Positions 48,399-56,623 of a DNA stretch of 64,000 bases are shown in pieces. The translations under genes were made by a program, and so were the position numbers. The stretch lies in contig NZ_JAGEOK010000038.1 of the NCBI RefSeq assembly GCF_017573545.1, positions 37,407-101,406 on the forward strand, given 5' to 3'. This DNA comes from Actinomadura nitritigenes (GTDB taxonomy: Bacteria > Actinomycetota > Actinomycetes > Streptosporangiales > Streptosporangiaceae). The notes beneath the pieces were generated by a model. That model did not search any database, was not told the origin of the DNA, and worked only from the letters and a program-made list of their open reading frames with translations. The stretch's first letter is position 1, and the number at the start of each line of letters is the position of its first letter.

Positions 48399-49001
48399 CT
48401 ACTCGGCCTCGGGGTCATCGGCGAGGATCCCGTAGATGCGGCGGCGGGCGTCGTTGATGACGTCCAGCGCGCGCGCCTTCTGGGCATCGCTGCCGACTGC
48501 CATGACCTGTTTCATGGCGCCGAGGAGCTGGCCGAACGCCTCGCGCTCGCGCAGCGCGTTCGCGCCCGCGGCCTCGGTGACCTCGTCCCACGGGGCGGTG
48601 GTCTGCGCCGCCGCCTGCTCGCGACCGGTGTCGGTGAGGGAGAACAGCCGCTTGCCGCCCTCCTCCTGGCTGGTGACCAGGCTCTCGTCCTCCAGCATCT
48701 GCAGGGTCGGGTAGACCGAGCCGGGGCTCGGCCGCCAGACGCCGCCGGTGCGCTCGTCGAGTTCCTGGATCATCTCGTAGCCGTGCATCGCCCGCTCGGC
48801 GAGCAGGGCGAGCAGCGCGGCCCGCACGTTCCCGCGGCGGGTGCGCCGGCCGCGGCCGCGTCCGTGGTGACCGGGGCCGAAGCCGGGTCCGCCCGGTCCG
48901 AAGCCCCCGCCGCCGGGACCCCACGGGCCGAACGGATCGCCGCGCCGCGCGCGTCCTTCGGGTCCGCCGGGGCCGCGCCTTCTCATCGTGTGTCCATGCA
49001 T
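48399..49001 (-). CDS. PadR family transcriptional regulator
   Basis: A 200-residue PadR regulator. A disordered Gly/Pro/Arg-rich N-terminus of about 55 residues precedes the winged helix NVRAALLALLAERAMHGYEM, IQELDERTGGVWRPSPGSVY and PTLQMLEDESLVTSQEEGGK; the C-terminal helix is the dimerization part. ATG at 49001 has AAGGAG 7 bases upstream; a longer start at 49055 is less likely. CGATATATCG, a PadR-like palindrome, sits at 49059-49068, suggesting autoregulation. Confidence 0.9.
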   Translation of the reverse strand: MHGHTMRRRGPGGPEGRARRGDPFGPWGPGGGGFGPGGPGFGPGHHGRGRGRRTRRGNVRAALLALLAERAMHGYEMIQELDERTGGVWRPSPGSVYPTLQMLEDESLVTSQEEGGKRLFSLTDTGREQAAAQTTAPWDEVTEAAGANALREREAFGQLLGAMKQVMAVGSDAQKARALDVINDARRRIYGILADDPEAE

Positions 49002-49058
49002 CGCGGTTCTCCTTCGTTCCGCCCGATCACACGGTTGTGATCGGTTGCGATGCATTAA

Positions 49059-49068
49059 CGATATATCG
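49059..49068. promoter_or_regulatory. PadR-type palindrome
   Basis: CGATATATCG is a perfect 10-bp palindrome in an AT-rich island 58 bases before padR. The AT-rich symmetric sequence is of the kind bound by actinobacterial PadR proteins; assignment rests on position. Confidence 0.5.
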
Positions 49069-49108
49069 GAAACGCTCGCGATGCAACATTCGGCTCCGGA
49101 GGTGGCCC

Positions 49109-50065
49109 TCAGCGCAGGCGGGGCAGGAGCTCGGCGACCCTGTCGAGCTGCTCGTCGATCTCCCCGAGACCCGTCGTTCCGAGCCGCAGCACGAGATGCC
49201 GGGCGCCGCCCGCGGTGTACTCCGCGAGCTGCGCCACGACCTCGTCGGCGCTGCCCGCGGCCACGGCCTGGATCTTCCGGACCTCGTCCAGCGGCAGCCC
49301 GTAGTTGGAGAGGGCGAACCGCTCCAGCGTCCGGCGCCTCGCAGCGGGGTCGTCCTCGATCAGGACGGACGCGAAGAGAGCCGGCGTCACGGCATCGGGC
49401 GCGCGCCCATGCGCCTCAGCGGCGCGCTGGACGTCCGCCAACGCCGCCTTGTAGTCGGCAGGGTCAGGCGGGTAGGGGAGCCACCCGTCGTACATGCGCC
49501 CGGTGCGGGACAAGGCCGTCGGTGTCACACCCGCCAACCAGATCGGCGGACCGTCCTTGCGGAACGGCGCCGTCATGGTGGGGAGATCGTCGAAGTGGAG
49601 CAGCTCGCCGTGGAACGCCTTGTTCTCCGGCTCGTGCCATAGCTGTCGCCATAGCGCGACGGTCTCGTCCAACCGTGCGAAGCGCTTCTCCCAGGGGACC
49701 TCGGACGCGGCGTACATCGGCTTGCCGAACCGGCCCGGGAAGCCCGCACCGACCGTCACCGTAAGGCGCCCCTGTGAAAGCAGGTCGATCGACGCGAGCG
49801 TCTGGGCCGCCTGCAGGGGACGGCGGAGCACGGGCATCAGCGCCGCCGTCCCGAGGGTGACGCGCTCGGTCACCGACGCGGCGGCCGCCAGCATCGTCAG
49901 CGCCTCGATGCGCGACTCGGTGATGCCGTCGTTGACCCATAGGGAGTCGAACCCGAGGCGTTCGGCGCGTGCGGCGAAACCGATGAGGTCGCGCGGGTCG
50001 GTCCCGCCCCACTGGGCCCTGCCTATGGGGATGAGGACGCCGATACGGATGTCGTCGTTGTTCAT
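49109..50065 (-). CDS. LLM-class F420-dependent oxidoreductase
   Basis: A 318-residue luciferase-like TIM-barrel oxidoreductase, related to the gene at 35472-36413 (shared ERLGFDSLWVNDG, ERVTLGTAALMPVLRRPLQA, GRLTVTVGAGFPGRF and GWLPYPPDPADY). It probably uses F420; the substrate is unknown. The start is ATG at 50065 (MNNDDIRIGVLIP); an ATG three codons upstream is possible. It is divergent from the XRE regulator gene. Confidence 0.9.
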   Translation of the reverse strand: MNNDDIRIGVLIPIGRAQWGGTDPRDLIGFAARAERLGFDSLWVNDGITESRIEALTMLAAAASVTERVTLGTAALMPVLRRPLQAAQTLASIDLLSQGRLTVTVGAGFPGRFGKPMYAASEVPWEKRFARLDETVALWRQLWHEPENKAFHGELLHFDDLPTMTAPFRKDGPPIWLAGVTPTALSRTGRMYDGWLPYPPDPADYKAALADVQRAAEAHGRAPDAVTPALFASVLIEDDPAARRRTLERFALSNYGLPLDEVRKIQAVAAGSADEVVAQLAEYTAGGARHLVLRLGTTGLGEIDEQLDRVAELLPRLR

Positions 50066-50100
50066 GGACCGCATCCTGCGAAGCCCTGCGAGCAGCGGCA

Positions 50101-50116
50101 ATTCCCTGCGGGGAAT
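50101..50116. promoter_or_regulatory. Palindrome between LLM oxidoreductase and XRE genes
   Basis: ATTCCC-TGCG-GGGAAT (50101-50116), a perfect 6-bp dyad, lies in the 87-base divergent gap. TACAAC at 50140-50145 is a plausible -10 for a leaderless XRE message starting at 50153. The dyad is a likely site for the XRE regulator. Confidence 0.55.
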
Positions 50117-50152
50117 GGCAGAGACGACGATACGGCGGCTACAACTGCTCCT

Positions 50153-50992
50153 GTGAGCTTCCCTCAGGCGCTACGCGAGCGCCGCCGCCACCGCCGTCTC
50201 AGCCAGCTCGAACTCGCCCTGCGCGCCGGGACGACGCAGCGGCACGTCAGCTTCCTGGAGAGCGGCCGCTCCGAACCGGGACGGGCCATGGTCGTCCGGC
50301 TGGCGGAATCGCTCGAACTCCCGCTGCGCGAGCGCAACGACCTGCTCACGTCCGCCGGCTACGCGCCCGTCTACCCGCGGACGTCCCTGGACGACCCCGC
50401 GCTCTCCGCCGTCCGCACCGCGATCGAGCACGTCCTCGACGCGCACGATCCGTACCCGGCGATCGTGGTCGACCGGCACGGCGACCTGGTCACCGCGAAC
50501 GCCGCGTTCGACGTCCTCACCGAGGGCATGGCGCCCGAGCTGCTCGAACCGCCCGTCAACGCGTACCGGATCGCCCTGCACCCGGACGGCCTCGCGCCGC
50601 GCGTCGCCAACTTCGCGGACTGGGCCCGGCACGTGCTGGACGGCCTGCGCAACGTCCTCGACCGCGACCCGGACGAACGCCTCGCCGCCCTCCACGCCGA
50701 ACTGACCGGCTACGTCGGCCCGCGCACCGGCCCGCCCGGCGCGCTCGGCTTCGCCGTCCCGCTGCAGCTGCGGACCCCGGACGGCGAGCTGCGGCTCATG
50801 ACGACGATGACCACGTTCGCGACCGCCACGGACGTCACCGTCGCCGAGCTGCGGCTGGAGGCGTTCCTGCCGGTGGACGAGGCGACCGCCGCGCTCCTGG
50901 CGAAGCGCGCCGCCGCCCGTCCGCCCACCGCCGGCCCGCCCACAGCCGGTCCGCCGGCCGCCGGTGCGTCCGCCGGGGTCAGGGACCGGTGA
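50153..50992 (+). CDS. XRE-family regulator with MmyB-like domain
   Basis: A 279-residue regulator. The N-terminal helix-turn-helix is FPQALRERRRHRRLSQLELA, then LRAGTTQRHVSFLESGRSEP; residues about 95-255 form the MmyB-like ligand-binding domain (PYPAIVVDRHGDLVTANAAF), a PAS-like fold that binds fatty acids or similar. The start is GTG at 50153, apparently leaderless. In many actinomycetes such genes control a divergent oxidoreductase, as here. Its last 14 bases overlap the end of the convergent kinase gene. Confidence 0.9.
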   Translation: MSFPQALRERRRHRRLSQLELALRAGTTQRHVSFLESGRSEPGRAMVVRLAESLELPLRERNDLLTSAGYAPVYPRTSLDDPALSAVRTAIEHVLDAHDPYPAIVVDRHGDLVTANAAFDVLTEGMAPELLEPPVNAYRIALHPDGLAPRVANFADWARHVLDGLRNVLDRDPDERLAALHAELTGYVGPRTGPPGALGFAVPLQLRTPDGELRLMTTMTTFATATDVTVAELRLEAFLPVDEATAALLAKRAAARPPTAGPPTAGPPAAGASAGVRDR

Positions 50993-53159
50993 CCTTCAGG
51001 TTGTCGAGGATGTCCTTCGTCGCGTTGCGGTCGTCGGTCTCCTTGACCCGGATCCACAGCCCGAACTTGCCCGCCTTGTCCTTGAGGCCGACCTCGGTCA
51101 CCGACGGCGTTCCGCTCTTGCAGGCGGTGAACCGCGTGATGGTGCCGGTCAGCGCCCCGTCCGGGCTGGTGTAGTTCTCCGGCGCGCCCTTGGTGCACTG
51201 CGGGTGCACGGACGCGGTCGGCGGCGGCAGGTGGCCCGGCTGCACGTCGGTGGTCAGGCCGATGAACACGCCCGGCCCGGCGCCGTTGCCGAGGAACTGC
51301 TGCAGGTTCGGCGTCGCGCGCAGCACCGGGCGCGGCCCGGCGTCGGTCAGGTGCACGGTCGACGGCACCCACGTCTGCTCCTGCTGCCGCGGCCAGGTCT
51401 TCGGCACCGCCGTCTTGATCTTGCCGGACGCGTCGGCGATCGCGACGAAGTCCTTCGGGACCTTCGCCTTCTTGTCCGCGTTCTTCTTGCCGCCGCCGCC
51501 TCCGCCGGAGAGCATGCCGAGGGTCAGCCCGACGACCAGCGCGAGCGCCAGCACCGCCGCGGTGATGATCAGCGGCGTGACGAACTTGCGGGGCGCGGCG
51601 CCGCCTCCGGTCCCGCCGGGGCCGCCCGGACGGCCCGCGCCTCCGCCGGCGCCCTTGAGCTTGCCGAGCAGGCCGCCGGCCTTGCCCTGCTTCTGCCCCT
51701 GCCCGCCGGGGCCGGGAGGCGGCTGGAAGCCGGTGGGCGGCGGGCCGAACTGCCCGCCCGGACCGGGCGGCGGCCCCATCGGTGCGCCCGGAGACGCCCC
51801 TGGGGGCGGTCCCTGCGGCGACCCCGGAGGCGGCCCCTGCGGAGAGCTCTGGGGCGGTCCCTGCGTCGGGAACACGGCCGTCTTGTCGTCGCCGCCCTGC
51901 GGTGCCGCCGGAACCGGCGGCTGCGCCGACGGGTACGCCGCCGGCCCGAACGATTTCGTCCGGTCGTCGTCGGGTGCGGTCACCGGCTCCGGACCGCCAT
52001 GGGGGCCGCCGCGCCCGGCCGGCTCGTCCATGATCGTCTGCTCGCCGGCGCGCGGCGCCGGTCCCGCGCCCGCCGGCAGCTGCATCTCCGACGTGCGGTC
52101 GTCGTCCTGCGGCTGGTCGAGCCGCGTGCGCAGCTCCTGCGGCGCGTTCGGCCGCGGCGACGGCTCCTGGCCCGCGGCCATGGTCTGGCCGGGCCCGGGC
52201 TGCTGGACCGGCTCCGGCGTGCGCGCCTGCCTCGCCCCGTCGTGGTAGAAGTCCTGGATGGTCGCGTCCGGCTCGATGCGGGGCGCGGGCGGCGCGTACG
52301 AGGGCGCCGGGCCCGCCGCCGACGGGTCCGGAGCGGACGGTCCGGGCGCCGCGGTGCCCGGCGCGGTCGTCGGCCGCAGCGTCGACAGCGCCTCGGCGAA
52401 CGCCTCCGCCGTCGGCCACCGCTTCTCCCGCTCCACCTCCAGCGCCCGCAGCACGACCTGGTCGAACGCCGGCGACAGCCCCTCGCGGAGCTCGCTCGGC
52501 GGCGACTTCACCGGCGCCGGGCCCGGGGCCCGCCCGGTCAGCATGTGGTAGGTCAGCGCGCCGAGCCCGTACACGTCGGCCCGCACGTCCAGCCCGCCGC
52601 CGAACCGCGCCTGCTCCGGCGACATGTACCCGGGGGTGCCGACCGGCAGGGTGAACGCGCCCGACGCGTGCGCCAGCGCCTTCGCCAGCCCGAGGTCGGC
52701 GATCAGCAGCTTCTCGCCGCCGTCCGGCGTCGACTGGAAGAGCACGTTCGACGGCTTCAGGTCGCGGTGGATCACGCCCAGCGTGTTGATCACCTCGACG
52801 CCGTAGGCGATCTCCTCGGCCATCGCGACCGCGTCGCTGACCGGAAGTGGCCGCTCGCGCATCCGGTCCGCGAGCGTTCCGCGGTCGGCGTACGACATCA
52901 CGAAGTAGGGTCGTCCGTCCGGAAGCTCCCCGATGTCGTGCACCCGCACGAGCCGCTCGGAGTCGGCGCGGCGCAGGATGCGCGCCTCCTCGAGGAAGCG
53001 ATTGCGCACGTCGAGGTCGTCCAGGAGGCTCCCGGACAGGACTTTTATGGCGACCTGTGAGGCCAGCGCGTCGTCATGCCCCAGCCACACAGAGGCGAAC
53101 GCCCCGGATCCCAGGACGCGATCGATTCGGTAACGGCCGACAGTAGGTGGGAAGGACAC
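50979..53159 (-). CDS. Transmembrane Ser/Thr protein kinase
   Basis: A 726-residue eukaryotic-type kinase. The catalytic domain (about 10-265) has the P-loop LGSGAFASVWLGHDD, VAIK, HRDLKPSNVLF, a DLG (for DFG) in LLIADLGLAKAL, and GTPGYMSPEQ. A Pro/Gly-rich cytoplasmic linker of about 260 residues follows, then one transmembrane helix (FVTPLIITAAVLALALVVGL) and an extracytoplasmic domain of about 180 residues with Cys (QCTKG, TACKSG); no PASTA repeats. The start is taken as GTG at 53159 (VSFPPTVGRYRIDR); a longer start at 53204 or 53222 is possible. It is divergent from an ECF sigma gene, 56 bases away. Confidence 0.92.
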   Translation of the reverse strand: MSFPPTVGRYRIDRVLGSGAFASVWLGHDDALASQVAIKVLSGSLLDDLDVRNRFLEEARILRRADSERLVRVHDIGELPDGRPYFVMSYADRGTLADRMRERPLPVSDAVAMAEEIAYGVEVINTLGVIHRDLKPSNVLFQSTPDGGEKLLIADLGLAKALAHASGAFTLPVGTPGYMSPEQARFGGGLDVRADVYGLGALTYHMLTGRAPGPAPVKSPPSELREGLSPAFDQVVLRALEVEREKRWPTAEAFAEALSTLRPTTAPGTAAPGPSAPDPSAAGPAPSYAPPAPRIEPDATIQDFYHDGARQARTPEPVQQPGPGQTMAAGQEPSPRPNAPQELRTRLDQPQDDDRTSEMQLPAGAGPAPRAGEQTIMDEPAGRGGPHGGPEPVTAPDDDRTKSFGPAAYPSAQPPVPAAPQGGDDKTAVFPTQGPPQSSPQGPPPGSPQGPPPGASPGAPMGPPPGPGGQFGPPPTGFQPPPGPGGQGQKQGKAGGLLGKLKGAGGGAGRPGGPGGTGGGAAPRKFVTPLIITAAVLALALVVGLTLGMLSGGGGGGKKNADKKAKVPKDFVAIADASGKIKTAVPKTWPRQQEQTWVPSTVHLTDAGPRPVLRATPNLQQFLGNGAGPGVFIGLTTDVQPGHLPPPTASVHPQCTKGAPENYTSPDGALTGTITRFTACKSGTPSVTEVGLKDKAGKFGLWIRVKETDDRNATKDILDNLKVTGP

Positions 53160-53215
53160 TCCCGTATCATGCCCAACAAACGGGGTGAGTGTGCGAACGA
53201 GCATTGAGGCACGGC

Positions 53216-53767
53216 ATGGCATTCGATGAGCGGACCGAAGAGCTGGCAGTCAAGGCCGCCCAGGGTGACCAGGCTGCCCTCAACGAGCTGCTGCGCAAGA
53301 TAGAACCGGACGTGCTGCGGCACGCCGCCCGGTTCCTGCCCTGCCGGCAGGACGCCGAGGAGGCGTGCCAGGACGCGTTGCTGCAGGTCGCGCGGAACAT
53401 CCACCGGTTCGAGGGACGTTCCCGGTTCAGCACCTGGCTGCACGTCGTGGTCGCGAACTCGGCGCGCTCCACCTACCGCTCGCTGAAGCGCCGGTCGGTC
53501 GAGCAGGCCGGCGAGCTGCCGCAGCAGCGCCCCGACCCGCGCCGCACCAGCGTCATCGCCGGCTCCCGCGTCGACATCCTCGACGCCATGGAGGACCTGG
53601 AGGCCCGCAAGCCGGACCTCATCCAGGCGCTCGTGCTCCGCGACGTCTCCCAGCTGGAGTACGCCGAGATCGCCGAGCAGCTGAAGCTGCCGCTCGGCAC
53701 GGTCAAGTCGCGCATCCACGAGGCCCGCAAGCAGGTGCGGCAGACGCTCGGCGAGTCCTACACCTGA
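53216..53767 (+). CDS. ECF RNA polymerase sigma factor
   Basis: A 183-residue ECF sigma factor. Region 2 covers RQDAEEACQDALLQVARNIH with RFEGRSRFSTWLHVVVANSA and an Arg-rich RSTYRSLKRR; region 4 is LEYAEIAEQLKLPLGTVKSR with IHEARKQVRQTLGES. There is no anti-sigma gene beside it; the divergent neighbour is a Ser/Thr kinase. ATG at 53216 has GAGG 7 bases upstream. It is a candidate for kinase-controlled sigma activity. Confidence 0.92.
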   Translation: MAFDERTEELAVKAAQGDQAALNELLRKIEPDVLRHAARFLPCRQDAEEACQDALLQVARNIHRFEGRSRFSTWLHVVVANSARSTYRSLKRRSVEQAGELPQQRPDPRRTSVIAGSRVDILDAMEDLEARKPDLIQALVLRDVSQLEYAEIAEQLKLPLGTVKSRIHEARKQVRQTLGESYT

Positions 53768-53880
53768 CCGTCCGGTCGCACCGCTTCCGCAGGTCGGCGC
53801 CGTCAAGCATCGGTAATCGGGCGGCAACCGTGCGTTCAGTCGCCGGGTCCGGCGGCCCCCGCTCCGCCACCATGCGGTGC

Positions 53881-54924
53881 ATGTCATCCGGCCTCGAGAC
53901 CCCGTCCGAACGCCCGATCTTCGTGATCGGCTGCCCGCGTTCCGGGACGACGCTGCTGCGGCTCATGCTGCACTCGCATCCCCGTATCGCGCTCCCGATC
54001 GAGACGCGGTTCGTGCTCCCCGCCTATACGGCGCGGGCACAGTTCGGTGACCTCGCGGACAGCCGGAACAGGCGTGCGCTCGCCGACTGGCTGACCTCCC
54101 GGCCGGCCACCCGGTTCCGCGATCTCGGCCTGGACGCCCGCGCGGTCACCGAGGAGATCGTCGCGGGGCCGCCGACCCTCGGGTCCGCCCTCGCCGTCGT
54201 CTTCCGCGCCTACGCGCGGCAGCACGGCAAGGTCCGCTGGGGCGACAAGCGCCCGAGCTACATCCGGCACGCCGGCGCGCTGCTGCGGATGTTCCCGGAC
54301 GCCCAGTTCGTCCACCTGGTCCGCGACGGCCGGGACTGCGTCGCGTCCCTCAAGGAGATGCCCTGGTACGACCAGGACCTCAACCACGCCGTCTCCGTCT
54401 GGCGGGAGGCGATCGACACCGGCCGCCGGCTCGCCGCCCGCCTCGGCCCGGACACCTTCTACGAGCTGCAGTACGAGCGGCTCGTCGCCGACCCCGCCGA
54501 CGAACTGCCCCGGCTGTGCGAGTTCCTCGGCGAGGACTACCACCCGGCGATGACGGCCCCGCAGGCCCTCGCGCAACGCATCGTCCCGCCGCAGAAGACG
54601 TGGCACGGCCTCACCCGCGACGCGGTCACCTGCGCCCGCGTCGGGTCGTGGGCGCAGCGGCTGGAGGCCTGGGAGATCAGCCTCGCCGAGGCCGCGTTCG
54701 GCGAGCGGCTCGCCGAGTACGGCTACGAGCCGAGCGGCCTGCCCAAGCCGCCCGCCGCCCGGCTCGCCCGCTTCGCCCGCACGGCCGCCCACCGCCGCAT
54801 GGCGCAGAGCAAGGCCGAACTCCGCGAACGCTGGCAGCGCCGCCACGAACCGTGCCCCGTCGACTGCCGCCTGGCCCCCGTCGAGCATCCGGCGGAGACA
54901 CCGCAGGAGAAGCTCCCGAACTAG
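53881..54924 (+). CDS. Sulfotransferase (Sulfotransfer_3 type)
   Basis: A 347-residue PAPS-dependent sulfotransferase-fold protein. The 5'-phosphosulfate loop is PIFVIGCPRSGTTLLRLMLH and the 3'-phosphate site is FVHLVRDGRDCVASLKEMPW. The acceptor is unknown (glycolipid or carbohydrate is plausible). ATG at 53881 is preferred; another ATG three codons earlier is possible and neither has a good Shine-Dalgarno. It follows the sigma gene by 113 bases and may be in its transcription unit. Confidence 0.9.
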   Translation: MSSGLETPSERPIFVIGCPRSGTTLLRLMLHSHPRIALPIETRFVLPAYTARAQFGDLADSRNRRALADWLTSRPATRFRDLGLDARAVTEEIVAGPPTLGSALAVVFRAYARQHGKVRWGDKRPSYIRHAGALLRMFPDAQFVHLVRDGRDCVASLKEMPWYDQDLNHAVSVWREAIDTGRRLAARLGPDTFYELQYERLVADPADELPRLCEFLGEDYHPAMTAPQALAQRIVPPQKTWHGLTRDAVTCARVGSWAQRLEAWEISLAEAAFGERLAEYGYEPSGLPKPPAARLARFARTAAHRRMAQSKAELRERWQRRHEPCPVDCRLAPVEHPAETPQEKLPN

Positions 54925-54943
54925 CGCCCTCGCGGGGCGGCCC

Positions 54944-54961
54944 TCAGGCCCTCCGGCCTGA
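54944..54961. terminator. Hairpin between sulfotransferase and otsA
   Basis: TCAGGCC (54944-54950), loop CTCC, GGCCTGA (54955-54961): perfect 7-bp stem between convergent genes ending at 54924 and 55057. Confidence 0.6.
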
Positions 54962-55056
54962 CCGGCGCGGGCGGCCGGCTGGCGAGCGCCGTCGCGCCGG
55001 AGCGCGGGCCGCGCGCGCTCGGCGGGGACGGACTCGTGTCCCGCCGCGGACGCCGG

Positions 55057-56490
55057 TCAGTCGAGGGCCGCGAGCTGGTCGGCGAACCAGCGCTGGGGCG
55101 GGAGCGCGGTCGCCGCGGACACGAGCCGGACGCAGCGCTCGGCCCGCTGGTCGCGGGGCATCAGCAGAGCCTGGTGCAGCGCCTCCGCGGTCTGGGACAC
55201 GTCGTACGGGTTCACCACGAGCGCGTCCTCCGACAGCTCCGCCGCGGCGCCCGCCTCGCGCGACAGCACCAGCGCGCAGCCCCGCTCGGACAGGACGGGC
55301 CCCTCCTTGGCGACGAGGTTCATCCCGTCCCGGATCGGGTTCACCAGCAGTACGTCCGCGAGCCCGTACGCGGCGAGCGACCGCGGGTAGTCGTCGTTGA
55401 CCTGCAGGATCAGCGGCTCCCACGTCGCCGTGCCGAACTCCTCGGTGATCTGCTTGGCCATCCGCTGCACGGCCGCCGTGTACTCCCGGTACTCGGGCAG
55501 GTCGTAGCGCGACGGGTAGGCGAACGCGAGGTGCACCACGCGCCCGCGCCACTCCGGATGGTTGGTGAGCATCTCCCGGTACGCGGCCAGCCCCCGCACG
55601 ATGTTCTTCGACAGCTCCGTCCGGTCGACCCGGACGATGAGCTGCCGGTCGCCCACCTGCTCGCGCAGCGCGCGCGCCCGCTCCGCCACGTCCTGCTGGG
55701 CGGCCCGCTCGCGCAGCGCCGTCCCGTCCACGCCGAGGCCGTGGACGCCCACGTGCGTGGTGTGCCCCGCGCACGTGACCGTGCGGGCGGCGCGGTCGAC
55801 GCGCGCGCCGAGCACCACTTCGCAGCAGTCGAGGAACGCCGAGGCCCAGCGTTCGGTGAGGAACCCCGCGTGGTCCGCGCCGAGGATGCCCTGCAGGACC
55901 TGCGCGCCGATGTCGTCCGGGAGCAGCCGGAAGTACTCCGGCGGCGCCCACGGCGTGTGCGAGAAGTGCACGATCCTGAGGTCGGGACGCCGGTCCCGCA
56001 GCATCCGCGGCGCCAGCGACAGGTGGTAGTCCTGGACGGCCGCCTTCGCGCCCGGCGCCGCGTCCCGCGCCAGCGCGTCGGCGAACGCCGCGTTGTACGC
56101 CTCGTAGGACTGCCAGTCGCGCCGCGCGCGCGCATCGAAGTGCGGGCTGCGCGGGGTGTCGTACAGCAGATGGTGGACGAACCACAGCGTCGAGTTCGCG
56201 ACCGCGTTGTACGCCCGGTGGAACGTCGCCGCCGGAATGTCCAGCATCCGGACGGCCGCGCCGCCCGTGTCGTGGCCCGCGAGGTCGATCCGCCCGTCCG
56301 GGGCGCGCCGCGCCGCCGTCCGGTCCGCCTCCCCGAGGCTCGCGCACACCCACAGCACGTCCTGCCCGGACGCCACTCCGGCGAGGCCCGACACGAGCCC
56401 GCCGCCTCCCCGCCGCATCTCCAGCGCGCCGTCGTCGGACAGCGAGAACGACACGGGCCCGCGGTTCGACGCCACCACCACTTGGCTCAT
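55057..56490 (-). CDS. otsA: Trehalose-6-phosphate synthase
   Basis: A 477-residue GT20 glycosyltransferase (EC 2.4.1.15) joining UDP- or GDP-glucose to glucose 6-phosphate. The N-terminus SQVVVASNRGPVSFSLSDDG carries the SNRGPV sugar-phosphate site; RRGGGGLVSGLAG, HFSHTPWAPPEYFRLLP, VRVDRTELSKNIVRG and LLVNPIRDGMNLVAKEGPVL are the remaining family signatures. Trehalose serves as an osmotic and carbon store. ATG at 56490 has no evident Shine-Dalgarno, so the message may be leaderless. otsB is 9 kb away on the other strand. Confidence 0.94.
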   Translation of the reverse strand: MSQVVVASNRGPVSFSLSDDGALEMRRGGGGLVSGLAGVASGQDVLWVCASLGEADRTAARRAPDGRIDLAGHDTGGAAVRMLDIPAATFHRAYNAVANSTLWFVHHLLYDTPRSPHFDARARRDWQSYEAYNAAFADALARDAAPGAKAAVQDYHLSLAPRMLRDRRPDLRIVHFSHTPWAPPEYFRLLPDDIGAQVLQGILGADHAGFLTERWASAFLDCCEVVLGARVDRAARTVTCAGHTTHVGVHGLGVDGTALRERAAQQDVAERARALREQVGDRQLIVRVDRTELSKNIVRGLAAYREMLTNHPEWRGRVVHLAFAYPSRYDLPEYREYTAAVQRMAKQITEEFGTATWEPLILQVNDDYPRSLAAYGLADVLLVNPIRDGMNLVAKEGPVLSERGCALVLSREAGAAAELSEDALVVNPYDVSQTAEALHQALLMPRDQRAERCVRLVSAATALPPQRWFADQLAALD

Positions 56491-56623
56491 ACGGGAAGGG
56501 TCTCAGTTGTGACGGGGGTGCTTCAAAGTGGCCCGGGGGGAACACTTCGGGGCCGTTCCGCGGGCAGGCATCTGTACCGGAAGCGCCTTGGTTAGGGGGA
56601 TTTACGCCGGGTACCCGGACGGA

